A DNA stretch of 64,000 bases from Doryteuthis pealeii (lineage: Eukaryota; Mollusca; Cephalopoda; Myopsida; Loliginidae), in contig CM042181.1 of assembly GCA_023376005.1 (NCBI GenBank), positions 16,950,660 to 17,014,659 on the forward strand. Direction: 5' to 3'. The first letter of the stretch is position 1. Every line of letters starts with the position of its first letter. Below are positions 43,701 through 54,055 of this stretch, piece after piece. The translations under genes were made by a program, and so were the position numbers. The notes below the pieces were generated by a model. That model saw only the letters and a list, made by a program, of their open reading frames with translations, made no database searches and was not told the DNA's origin.

Positions 43701-46418
43701 CAAAGAAAGTAGAATTAGGAAGATGAAGGATAATACTAGTCAAAATTATTAATAATAATGATTGACAAAGCAAGTAGAATTAGGAAGATGAAGGATAATA
43801 CTAGTCAAAATTATTAATAATAATGATTGACAAAGCAAGTAGAATTAGGAAGATGAAGGATAATACTAGTCAAAATTATTAATAATAATGATTGACAAAG
43901 CAAGTAGAATTAGGAAGATGAAGGATAATACTAGTCAAAATTATTAATAATAATGATTGACAAAGAAAGTAGAATTAGAAGATGAAGGATAATACTAGTC
44001 AAAATTATTAATAATAATGATTGACAAAGCAAGTAGAATTAGGAAGATGAAGGATAATACTAGTCAAAATTATTAATAATAATGATTGACAAAGCAAGTA
44101 GAATTAGGAAGATGAAGGATAATACTAGTCAAAATTATTAATAATAATGATTGACAAAGAAAGTAGAATTAGGAAGATGAAGGATAATACTAGTCAAAAT
44201 TATTAATAATAATGATTGACAAAGCAAGTAGAATTAGGAAGATGAAGGATAATACTAGTAAAATTATTAATAATAATGATTGACAAAGCAAGTAGAATTA
44301 GGAAGATGAAGGATAATACTAGTCAAAATTATTAATAATAATGATTGACAAAGCAAGTAGAATTAGGAAGATGAAGGATAATACTAGTCAAAATTATTAA
44401 TAATAATGATTGACAAAGCAAGTAGAATTAGGAAGATGAAGGATAATACTAGTCAAAATTATTAATAATAATGATTGACAAAGCAAGTAGAATTAGGAAG
44501 ATGAAGGATAATACTAGTCAAAATTATTAATAATAATGATTGACAAAGCAAGTAGAATTAGGAAGATGAAGGATAATACTAGTCAAAATTATAATAATGA
44601 TTGACAAAGCAAGTAGAATTAGGAAGATGAAGGATAATACTAGTCAAAATTATTAATAATAATGATTGACAAAGAAAGTAGAATTAGGAAGATGAAGGAT
44701 AATACTAGTCAAAATTATTAATAATAATGATTGACAAAGCAAGTAGAATTAGGAAGATGAAGGATAATACTAGTCAAAATTATTAATAATAATGATTGAC
44801 AAAGCAAGTAGAATTAGGAAGATGAAGGATAATACTAGTCAAAATTATTAATAATAATGATTGACAAAGAAGTAGAATTAGGAAGATGAAGGATAATACT
44901 AGTCAAAATTATTAATAATAATGATTGACAAAGCAAGTAGAATTAGGAAGATGAAGGATAATACTAGTCAAAATTATTAATAATAATGATTGACAAAGCA
45001 AGTAGAATTAGGAAGATGAAGGATAATACTAGTATTAATAATAATGATTGACAAAGAAAGTAGAATTAGGAAGATGAAGGATAATACTAGTCAAAATTAT
45101 TAATAATAATGATTGACAAAGCAAGTAGAATTAGGAAGATGAAGGATAATACTAGTCAAAATTATTAATAATAATGATTGACAAAGCAAGTAGAATTAGG
45201 AAGATGAAGGATAATACTAGTCAAAATTATTAATAATAATGATTGACAAAGCAAGTAGAATTAGGAAGATGAAGGATAATACTAGTCAAAATTATTAATA
45301 ATAATGATTGACAAAGAAAGTAGAATTAGGAAGATGAAGGATAATACTAGTCAAAATTATTAATAATAATGATTGACAAAGCAAGTAGAATTAGGAAGAT
45401 GAAGGATAATACTAGTCAAAATTATTAATAATAATGATTGACAAAGAAAGTAGAATTAGGAAGATGAAGGATAATACTAGTCAAAATTATTAATAATAAT
45501 GATTGACAAAAAAGTAGAATTAGAAGATGAAGGATAATACTAGTCAAAATTATTAATAATAATGATTGACAAAGAAAGTAGAATTAGAAAGATGAAGGAT
45601 AATACTAGTCAAAATTATTAATAATAATGATTGACAAAAGTAGAATTAGGAAGATGAAGGATAATACTAGTCAAAATTATTAATAATAATGATTGACAAA
45701 GCAAGTAGAATTAGGAAGATGAAGGATAATACTAGTCAAAATTATTAATAATAATGATTGACAAAGCAAGTAGAATTAGGAAGATGAAGGATAATACTAG
45801 TCAAAATTATTAATAATAATGATTGACAAAGCAAGTAGAATTAGGAAGATGAAGGATAATACTAGTCTAATGATTGACAAAGAAAGTAGAATTAGAAGAT
45901 GAAGGATAATACTAGTCAAAATTATTAATAATAATGATTGACAAAGCAAGTAGAATTAGAAAGATGAAGGATAATACTAGTCAAAATTATTAATAATAAT
46001 GATGACAAAGAAGTAGAATTAGGAAGATGAAGGATAATACTAGTCTGAAGGAAGATGAAGGATAATACTAGTCAAAATTATTAATAATAATGATTGACAA
46101 AGCAAGTAGAATTAGGAAGATGAAGGATAATAATACTAGTCAAAATTATTAATAATAATGATTGAGAAAGCAAGTAGAATTAGGAAGATGAAGGATAATA
46201 CTAGTAGTCAAAATTATTAATTATAATGATTGACAAAGAAAGTAGAATTAGGAAGATGAAGGATAATACTAGTCAAAATTATTAATAATAATGATTGACA
46301 AAGCAATTAGAATTAGGAAGATGAAGGATAATACTAGTCAAAATTATTAATAATAATGATTGACAAAGCAATTAGAATTAAGAAGATGAAGGATAATACT
46401 AGTCAAAATTATTAATTG
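40745..46418 (+). repeat. 65-bp satellite array, about 87 copies
   Basis: Unit reads AAGGATAATACTAGTCAAAA, TTATTAATAATAATGATTGA, CAAAGCAAGTAGAATTAGGA, AGATG. It repeats with a strict 65-bp step over 5.7 kb. Most differences are one site (CAAAGC or CAAAGA), G loss in TTAGGAAG, and a few truncated units (45030, 45865, 46040). The array ends in diverged units (ATTATAATGATT near 40778 and 46220). No open frame; every frame has frequent stops. Confidence 0.97.
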
Positions 46419-46689
46419 ATAGTTTCCTCTAAAAAAATTAATTAATTAAAAAAATGAACGTATACCAAAATAGACTGTGTATATCCAAGAATTGGATTTA
46501 ATTGTTCTTATATATCTATTGTAATTTGTTACTGAATGTAAATAGGGAAAAAAAAAATAGGTTACACCTTAATGAACCAATCAGAATGCAGAGATCAGAA
46601 ATTACGATTATTCACAACTTCCAACATGGCCTCTCATTTATATTTCATTAGGACAAGACAAGGAAAATCTCACCTGATTGAATTTTTTT
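46419..46689. other. Unassigned AT-rich spacer
   Basis: Nothing recognised. Confidence 0.4.
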
Positions 46690-46822
46690 TATATAGTTAT
46701 TTACGAAGCTTAGCTTAGATATGGCACAAGGCCAGAAGTATGGGGCGGCTAATGAGAAACAAAATCATTAACAATGGTCTGCGAATCTATCTCCCTGACC
46801 ATTACACCACATGAGAGATGCC
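46690..46822 (-). repeat. SINE-C copy
   Basis: The minus strand begins GGGCATCTCTCATGTGGTGT then AATGGTCAGGG (box A), with a decayed box B region and a tail CTTCTGGCCTTGTGCC. Confidence 0.6.
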
Positions 46823-47170
46823 CTTTATTTATATATATGGATAAATGATATAAATATATATTCTAGTCTTAAAAGTGTTTTATATTTTGCTTGAAGCATT
46901 GTGTTTATATGGGTTTGTTGGTTGGTTTTGAAGGCTATCACAATGCATGTGTAAAACCAATGGTTTCCTGTTAACGCATTCGTCAGGTAAACGAAATAGT
47001 TTTTTTTAAATGATAGAAATGGTATAAATGGTTAAATGTGTGCGTTTTTTTAACTGTATTCTCGTGTTGCATGTTTACGTGATGTCGAATGCACTTTTTG
47101 TTTGTACGTGTGCGTATTTTTGTTTGTGCGTATGCTGTCATGCACGTGCGCATGAAAATGCGTGAAGACT

Positions 47171-47227
<57 letters not shown>

Positions 47228-47438
47228 CGCTTGGTAGAATATGGAAATAAATCACAGTATGTAGAAAGGTAAATAATAAAATTTTAAAAATAAAAACATT
47301 CCAAAATTGTTCGTTTTCATTTTTAAAAGAATTCTAATTCTGATTAGACAACACTGGACGATTTTATAGAAAATAAAACGTTTTAACATCAACTTTAACA
47401 TCTACAAATAAATTTTTTATCTTTTTAAATACTTTGTG

Positions 47439-47474
<36 letters not shown>

Positions 47475-47500
47475 AAAATTTGAAAAAACAAGTGTTCCGA
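46823..47500. other. Unassigned, with (TA)n tracts and a 7.1-kb family fragment
   Basis: TTTTGCTTGAAGCATTGTG (46887) and ATCACAATGCATGTG (46937) resemble the outer part of the 7.1-kb HH family. (TA)n at 47174-47226 and 47440-47471. Confidence 0.45.
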
Positions 47501-47580
47501 AAATGGGATGAATTTAATAATCGATGCTTAAAACATTTCGGTTACATTGAACCTTCATCAGGATGTCTCTTGGGGTGAAG
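47500..47580 (-). other. HH core
   Basis: Minus strand: CTGATGA (47560-47554), A, GGTT, CAATGT, AACC, GAAA (47538-47535). Four-base-pair stem. Adjoins (TA)n. Confidence 0.45.
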
Positions 47581-47734
47581 AAAATGATGGATGTTTTTAT
47601 ATGTGACAGGAGATGAAAATCTTTTTAGTTATGTAACTGTATTTGATCAGCGTTTTATTTTTGAAAGGCAAGTCGCGATCTACTCACGCGAAGGTGTCAT
47701 GACGCGTGACGCCACTCGAAGAAATGCAAAATAT

Positions 47735-47960
47735 ATAAGGACACCAGGAGTCAGAAACTACCCCATTACCCTGATGAGCCATTAGGTGAAACTTAAGTAG
47801 GTAGTTTCTGACTCCTTAGGTCCTTATAATTTTGCTCTACTTAGTGTATGAAGCACTTTTTACATATTTATTTTTTCTTTTGGCCATTCATCATATAGAC
47901 AATTATTTTCAGACCGTATGCGTGCTTTGATCTTTTCTTGTTTAATATCCCCCCCCCCGA
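47735..47960 (+). mobile_element. HH element with GUC-like site
   Basis: Outer arms ATAAGGAC...AGTCAGAAACTACC (47735-47762) and GGTAGTTTCTGACT...GTCCTTAT (47800-47827) pair. The core is CTGATGA (47771-47777), GCC, ATTA, GGT, GAAA (47788-47791). CTTAAG after GAAA can pair with CTTAGG (47815-47820), which is followed by TC, giving the GUC expected at a hammerhead cleavage site. Stem I is not evident and the outer arms would compete. Shares TTTTTTCTTTTGGCCA with 8.4, 57.4 and 63.4 kb. Confidence 0.5.
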
Positions 47961-48458
47961 TATCAGCTTGTACATTTCTTTATTTACTTACTGCACCATC
48001 TGGGTATTCACGCCTTCTGAGTTTAGAAATATAGATAAATGGATATAGACTTGTTTAGATTATAAATTTATTTCAACATATTGTCTCTTCAGTCCTATTT
48101 TTGTTTTTTGTTAAATTTTTAAATATTTCACACTCGGTCTTACTGGTGTGATTTACACGTTTTCATTAAAAAAAATAATATTAATAAAATAATGGGAAAA
48201 ATAATGACAATGGGAAAATCACACCAGTAGATGATTAGTTTAACTTGTTACGGTCAGTGGAATAAACATTATTATAAATTAATTTTTTTAAAGCAGTTTC
48301 GTAGAGTTTATAGTTTTGGTGCATCTGATTACGATAACATGTTATGAGTGGAGCTGTTCAGTGTAGGATTTTTTTTTCCATTATAGTTAAGGTTATGAAT
48401 GATCGGTCAAATTTGTTTGTCCAAAAAAAAATAAATAAATAATAAAAAATTTTTTTTT

Positions 48459-48500
<42 letters not shown>

Positions 48501-48504
48501 GAGC
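47961..48504. other. Unassigned AT-rich sequence
   Basis: Contains a poly-A run (48470-48497). An 18-bp inverted pair TACTGGTGTGATTT / AATCACACCAGTA lies at 48139 and 48215. Confidence 0.45.
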
Positions 48505-49345
48505 AAAACTCATTTCCTTCTCAAACAATTTTCTGTTCCGAACTTTGAAATATCAAACAAACTCTTATCCACATGAATTTCCCAACTACATTGTTGATGA
48601 ACAAATCCGACAGACCATTCATAACATTAACCACAACAAAAAAATTACATACACCCAACAACTCCACTCACAACATATACTATTTTTTCAATCCTTTCTA
48701 ATCGTCCGTCCTCAATTTTATATATGAACTCAACAATATCAATCAACTCTCATTCCTCAACATACTGATAAACACTAACAACAACATATTCACCATTTAT
48801 CCATATAAAAAACTGACAAGTAACAATTCCTGTACTCTCAATTACAATAGCGAATGTCCTGTACAGTACAAAAGAGTTTTTGTAAAAAAACTTAAATCAA
48901 GCAAAACTCATTTCCTACTCAAAAACAATTTTCTTTTCTGAACTCAAAAATATTAAACAAACTTATCAACAATGAATTTTCCAATTACATCGTTGATGAA
49001 CTAATCCAACAGACCATTCATAACATTAACTACAACAAAAAAATGACTACACCCAACAGCTCCATTTTTTTCAATTCCTTTTAATTGTCCGTCCTCAATT
49101 TCACATATGAACTCAACAATAACAATCAACCCCATTCCTCAACATACTCACCACTTATCCATATAAAAAAACTGACAAGTAACAATTCTTGTACTCTCAA
49201 TTACAATATCGAATGTCCTGTACAGTACAAGAGTCTTTGTAAAAAAACTTAAATCAAGCAAAACTCATTTCCTCCTCAAAAGCAATATTCTTTTCTGAAC
49301 TCAAAAATATTAAACTTTTATCAACAATCAATTTCCCAATTACAT
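48505..49345 (+). repeat. Tandem repeat, about 365 bp, 2.3 copies
   Basis: AGCAAAACTCATTTCCT begins units at 48502, 48899 and 49256. Shared blocks are ACATCGTTGATGAA-type, CAGACCATTCATAACATTAA, AAAAAACTGACAAGTAACAA and CGAATGTCCTGTACAGTACA. Short frames (for example 48545-48727) are decayed; a coding origin is possible but not identifiable. Confidence 0.7.
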
Positions 49346-49374
49346 CATTGATTAACAAATTCACAAATTCATTA

Positions 49375-49540
49375 GATTGTGCATAAAAAGCATTACAAAA
49401 ATACCCAAAACCTTTAAGGGGTTAGGGTTAGGCTACTTCAGGAGTTTCCATAATCTAATGCTAGTTATACATAAAAATGCGATTCTAATGATATTCTAAT
49501 ATTATTTCTTGCGCGCTATTCTGCATTTGTACAAAAAAAT
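49375..49540 (+). repeat. Short relative of the 10.65-11.95 kb inverted element
   Basis: TTAGATTGTGCATAAAAAGC, CAGGAGTTTCCATAATCTAA, ATGCGATTCTAATGATATT and GCGCGCTATTCTGCATTTG match both ends of that element with the interior missing. Confidence 0.6.
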
Positions 49541-49910
49541 TATCATGTCGTCGTCGTCGTCGTCATCGTCGTAACAAAATCTGTCGCCGTTGCAAAACCA
49601 CCAACTCAAACATCTCCAGCAGCTGAAAATCGCAACTGCTGCTGTCGTCACCCCACTTCTACTTATACTAATTTTCTTTCAACATCCGGGTGTCTGCACC
49701 TCACGCACGAGATTCTCGAGCCAAACCCGACCGCTGGAATCATCATAGCCATCATCCGGGCACCTGGCGCTTACATCCGGGATTGTAGCTTCTAGACTTC
49801 GGTGACAATGTTTGCCTGACATGTCGGACTGTAGAATCGAACCCGCTTCCTTCGAGAATACGGCAGGCCCTGACGCTCGCCACTCACCTCGTGTTTTCTG
49901 TCACATATCA
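49541..49910 (+). repeat. Retroelement-like repeat, copy 2
   Basis: Homologous to 35340-35590. Starts with a GTCGTC microsatellite after ATCATG. Frames are broken. The end contains TGTAGAATCGAACCCGC, tRNA-like on the minus strand. Confidence 0.5.
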
Positions 49911-49980
49911 TTAATAGCATTCAATTTAAAAATGAAATGTCCTAAAATATTCAAGAACTTGGACACATGGTATAGTGGAT

Positions 49981-50191
49981 GTATATATTTACCAACCCCT
50001 CCGCACAAGCAGGATGTGACATAAGGGCAATTTATTAAGCGGAGTTTAACAGGTTTGAATTCAGAGTTTTCCTTCTCCTTACCAGTTGCCTAACCAAGGT
50101 TAAAGAGCCCAGACTGCCCAACTATTTACCCATAGCTGGAGGGAGAGTAGGATTCATACCTTTCCCAAGGGTATTAGTGAAATGCAATTAC
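49981..50191 (-). mobile_element. SINE-B, 5'-truncated, with target duplication
   Basis: Body from CTCCGCACAAGCAGGATGTG to GTGAAATGCAATTACCA. Flanked by CACATGGTATAGTGGAT (49964) and CACATGGCATAGTTGAT (50192). Truncated downstream of box B. Confidence 0.8.
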
Positions 50192-50208
50192 CACATGGCA
50201 TAGTTGAT

Positions 50209-51008
50209 ATAGGCGTTGAGTTAATATAGTTTTAAATGACAGTTATCTCTAGGCTGCAGGTTCAATCCCGGTCAAGAGCAACAGTAACAGAATAATTAAC
50301 ACAGCTTAACACTTGTCCCCAGTCAGGGTTAACGGAATGAGAACAGTCTACCCTGTGGATTGAATAAAGGGTTAGGTTCAAAGTTCCAAGAAGTTTCCAG
50401 AGTCCAACAAGATTGTTTTTGATGAGAGGGAGTGCCACACCTACTACTTTAATATAGCACTATTATTTTTTCTTATTTTTGTGGGTGGGGGATCACTATT
50501 AAAAAGAAAAATTCTTAAGCATGATGGGTCACCACTGATGGACAACACGTGCAATCTGTGTATTCTAAAACCCCTGTCAAGAGGACTGTCTTCAGGGTGA
50601 TGTTAAATAATGTTATGATGCTTTACAAATGAAAAATGGGGTATTATCGTATAAATGCATCCTGGCCTCCTGTCCTAAAAAACGCTAAGCGGTGCCTGCT
50701 GAAAATCCAACTCGCACTACTATTTAACTCCCTAGCTAAAGTTCATTCTTTTCTCGACAAGTAAATGTAAATATTTTAATCCCCCCTCCTCTTTGAAATA
50801 TTTTTTTGAGCAGTTTGAAGGCGCTTTTATCGACAAATAACTTTTTTTTCAGTAATTTGAAGGTGTTAAATGTAAGCCACCAACCAGGGTTTTAATCAAC
50901 AAGTAAATGTAAATATTTTATCCCCCACCCTTTAAAATATCTTTTTCTCTGTATTTTAATTTATTTTGATTTTTAAAAAAATAAAAACCGTCACGTATTT
51001 TTAAATAA
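50209..51008. other. Unassigned sequence with minor repeats
   Basis: 50640-50740 is a diverged copy of the 25.3-kb duplication. CAAGTAAATGTAAATATTTT occurs at 50759 and 50901. No gene. Confidence 0.45.
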
Positions 51009-52360
51009 ATGAATAATCTGCTTCAGTCTATGCAAATCGCTACATGGGGCCGCGAACAGCTTTGTAGAGGTTTGTGTAGAGTGATCAGTATTCAACTGTG
51101 TTGCAAGTTGAATCTGCTTCAGTCTACGCAAATCACTACATGGCGCTGCAAAGAGCTCTGTAGAGATTTGTGTAGACTGATCAGTATTCAACTGTGTTGC
51201 AAGTTGAATCTGCTTCAGTCTACACAAATCACTACATGGCGCTGCAAACAGCTCTGTAGAGATTTGTGTAGACTGATCAGTATTCAACTGTGTTGCAAGT
51301 TGAATCTGCTTCAGTCTACGCAAATCACTACATGGCGCTGCGAACAGCTCTGTAGAGATTTGTGTAGACTGATCAGTATTCAACTATGTTGCAAGTTGAA
51401 TCTGCTTCAGTCTACGCAAATCACTACATGGCGCTGCAAACAGCTTTGTAGAGGTTTGTGTAGACTGATCAGTATTCATTTGTGTTGCAAGTTGAATCTG
51501 CTTCAGTCTACACAAATCACTACATGGCGCTGCAAACAGCTTTGTAGAGATTTGTGTAGACTGATCAGTATTCAACTATGTTGCAAGTTGAATCTGCTTC
51601 AGTCTACGCAAATCACTACATGGCGCTGCAAACAGCTTTGTAGAGGTTTGTGTAGACTGATCAGTATTCATTTGTGTTGCAAGTTGAATCTGCTTCAGTC
51701 TACGCAAATCACTACATGGCGCTGCGAACAGCTCTGTAGAGATTTGTGTAGACTGATCAGTATTCAACTATGTTGCAAGTTGAATCTGCTTCAGTCTACG
51801 CAAATCACTACATGGCGCTGCAAACAGCTTTGTAGAGGTTTGTGTAGACTGATCAGTATTCATTTGTGTTGCAAGTTGAATCTGCTTCAGTCTACGCAAA
51901 TCACTACATGGCGCTGCAAACAGCTTTGTAGAGATTTGTGTAGACTGATCAGTATTCAACTATGTTGCAAGTTGAATCTGCTTCAGTCTACGCAAATCAC
52001 TACATGGCGCTGCAAACAGCTTTGTAGAGATTTGTGTAGACTGATCAGTATTCATTTGTGTTGCAAGTTGAATCTGCTTCAGTCTACGCAAATCACTACA
52101 TGGCGCTGCAAACAGCTTTGTAGAGATTTGTGTAGACTGATCAGTATTCAACTGTGTTGCAAGTTGAATCTGCTTCAGTCTACGCAAATCACTACATGGC
52201 GTTGCAAACAGCTTTGTAGAGGTTTGTGTAGACTGATCAGTATTCATTTGTGTTGCAAGTTGAATCAGCTTCAGTCTACACAAATCACTACATGGCGCTG
52301 CAAACAGCTTTGTAGAGATTTGTGTAGACTGATCAGTATTCAACTATGTTGCAGGTTAAA
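51009..52360 (+). repeat. 96-bp satellite, about 14 copies, each unit a hairpin
   Basis: Unit includes CAGTCTACGCAAATC, ACTACATGGCGCTGCAAACA, GCTTTGTAGA, GATTTGTGTAGACTG, then ATCAGTATTCAACTGTGTTG. CAGTCTACGCAAATC pairs with GATTTGTGTAGACTG, then CTACA with TGTAG, then GCTG with CAGC around CAAA, giving a hairpin of about 60 nt (for example 51120-51179). Because 96 is divisible by three, frames stay open on both strands (465 codons on plus); composition and lack of domains argue against a protein. Alternating CAACTRTGTT and CATTTGTGTT spacers show a 192-bp dimer. Confidence 0.9.
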
Positions 52361-52377
52361 TCTTCATAGATATATAC

Positions 52378-52790
52378 ATGGCGCTGCGAACAGCAATGGA
52401 ACCTGAAGATTGGAAAAGCTATTTCATCAAAGTAGGTATTTCTGATGACTCAGCCAAAAGCTATGCTGCAACATTTGTGAGTGTAAAAGCTGACGAAATA
52501 CAATCTTCAAATAACGGATTGGGCTCTGCTAAAAGAGTTAGGAATAACAGCAATGAGAGAAGCCCTGTATATCGTTAAACAAAGGAGCCTTCTATCCAGA
52601 CATCCTATGCTAAGGCATCATCAGCCAATCTTCCCCAACTCCACTTTGAAATGCCCCCCCACCCAACAGTATACTCAGCTTACAACACGGTTGGATGCTA
52701 ATCACCCAACAAATTTCTACACAAACCAAAAACCACACATAGGAAATTGTTCTACACTATTTACCCTTCTTCATCATTAGAGATTTCTGA
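52378..52790 (+). pseudogene. Broken SAM-domain-like ORF, possible retroelement Gag N-terminus
   Basis: ATG at 52378 opens a frame with WKSYFIKVGI and AKSYAATFV, the first helices of a SAM-like fold. The expected last part (LLKELGI, then REALYIVKQ) lies in the +1 frame from about 52525, so there is a frameshift near 52515-52525; the second frame runs to 52780 with a Pro/Thr/Gln-rich tail. SAM-like domains at the start of Gag-like ORFs occur in some invertebrate retroelements; this link is inference. The first 17 bases (ATGGCGCTGCGAACAGC) are the same as the loop of the adjacent 96-bp satellite. Confidence 0.5.
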
Positions 52791-53105
52791 TAAGGATCCA
52801 CTGGGAAAGAACCCCACCTTTAAAATATCTTTTTTTGATTATAGTATTTGATAATTTGCTTGTAGCATTGTTAAGTATATTATTATTTATCTATGTTAAG
52901 AAGGCAATTACAATGCATATAACAAATTTTTTTTAAATGTTCAATGTCTAAATGACATCCTAAAAATATTAAAGAACTTCTAAAAACTAAGTTAAAATTT
53001 GAGTCAAAAATAACATAAATCATGTCCTTAGTAATAATTAATTTCATTATGCCCAAGCCAAATTTTTCCATTTTAATTTTGATGATGATTTGCAATTTTA
53101 ATTTT
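52791..53105. repeat. Fragment of the 7.1-kb HH family and AT-rich spacer
   Basis: GATAATTTGCTTGTAGCATTG, AAGGCAATTACAATGCATAT and ATGTTCAATGTCTAA match the outer part of the 24.7-kb copy; the CTGAAGA core is absent. Confidence 0.55.
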
Positions 53106-53109
53106 CATA

Positions 53110-53397
53110 TATATATATTTTATAAAAAAAAGGAAGGTCCGCAAAATGTATTTTGTTCTCAGAAAAAATTTTTTAATTCTTTTTGTTTTACATATGCAAC
53201 ACGTGTTTCAGATCTTCTGGTATCTTCTTCAGGCTTTGATTGATAATATGTAAATTTACATATTATCAATCAAAGCCTGAAGAAGATACCAGAAATCTGA
53301 AACGTGTTGCATATGTAAAACAAAAAGAATTTAAAAAATTTTTCTGAGAACAAAATACATTTTGCGGACCTTCTTTTTTATAAAATATTGAATTTTC
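53110..53397. mobile_element. HH palindrome, arms about 135 bp
   Basis: Centre GTAAATTTAC at about 53250. Right arm: CTGAAGA (53277-53283), AGAT, ACCAGAA, ATCT, GAAA (53299-53302), then CGTGTTGCATATG. Left arm carries the same on the minus strand (53232 to 53206). Ends ATTTTATAAAA. Arms are about 97% complementary, so the inversion is young or maintained. Confidence 0.7.
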
Positions 53398-53416
53398 TCC
53401 CGTTGGAACCAGAACA

Positions 53417-53421
<5 letters not shown>

Positions 53422-53465
<44 letters not shown>
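53422..53465. repeat. (TA)n microsatellite
   Basis: Alternating TA of about 43 bp. Confidence 0.9.
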
Positions 53466-53467
<2 letters not shown>

Positions 53468-53512
53468 TTTAAGCAGTTTTTGCTAACAATTCAAAACTTT
53501 TATAAGTATTAA

Positions 53513-54047
53513 GGTTATTTCCTAGTTGAGTAACATGATATTAGAGGGTGACCCAGAAAAAACAGAACCCAAATTATTTATTTATTTATTTTCCCATTAA
53601 ACTAACCCTAAACCCTAACCTTAACCCCCCCCCAGTTGAGTAACATATTACAGGGTGAACCCCCCCCAAAAAAAATAGAACCCAAGTTATTTATTTTCCC
53701 ATTGAACTAACCCAAACCCTAACCCTACCCCCCCCAGTTGAGTAACATAATATTACAGGGTGACCCAAAAAAAAAACAGAACCCACATTATTTATTTTCC
53801 CATTAAACTAACCCTAAACCCCAACCCTAACCCTAACCCCCCCCCCCAGTTGAGTAACATGATATTACAGGGTGACCCAGAAAAAACAGAACCCACAAAT
53901 TTTGTAATAAAACTTTTTAAAAAAATTAAAAATTAAAATTAAGTTTAAGTCCAACAAGGGTTAGGGTTAGGGTTTAAGGTTAGTTTAATGGGAAAATAAA
54001 TAATTTGTGTTCTGTTTTTTTCTGGGTCACTCAACTAGGAAATAACG
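53513..54047. mobile_element. hAT-like MITE with CCCTAA tracts, copy 2
   Basis: Flanked by perfect AGTATTAA at 53505-53512 and 54048-54055. Termini GGTTATTTCCTAGTTGAG and complement of CGTTATTTCCTAGTTGAG. Four forward units (each AGTTGAGTAACAT...GGGTGACCC...CCCATTAAACTAACCCTAAA) lie left of the AT-rich centre and one inverted unit right. The centre is in the opposite orientation to copy 1, so amplification happened on the other arm. Confidence 0.85.
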
Positions 54048-54055
54048 AGTATTAA

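Noticed and set aside
40745..46418. CRISPR-like regular array
   Set aside because: There are no unique spacers; the whole 65-bp unit repeats, in a eukaryotic context.
51009..52406. 465-codon open frame with a 32-residue Cys-rich repeat
   Set aside because: It exists because the satellite period is 96 bp; other frames on the minus strand are open too, there is no domain, and the unit is better explained as a hairpin.
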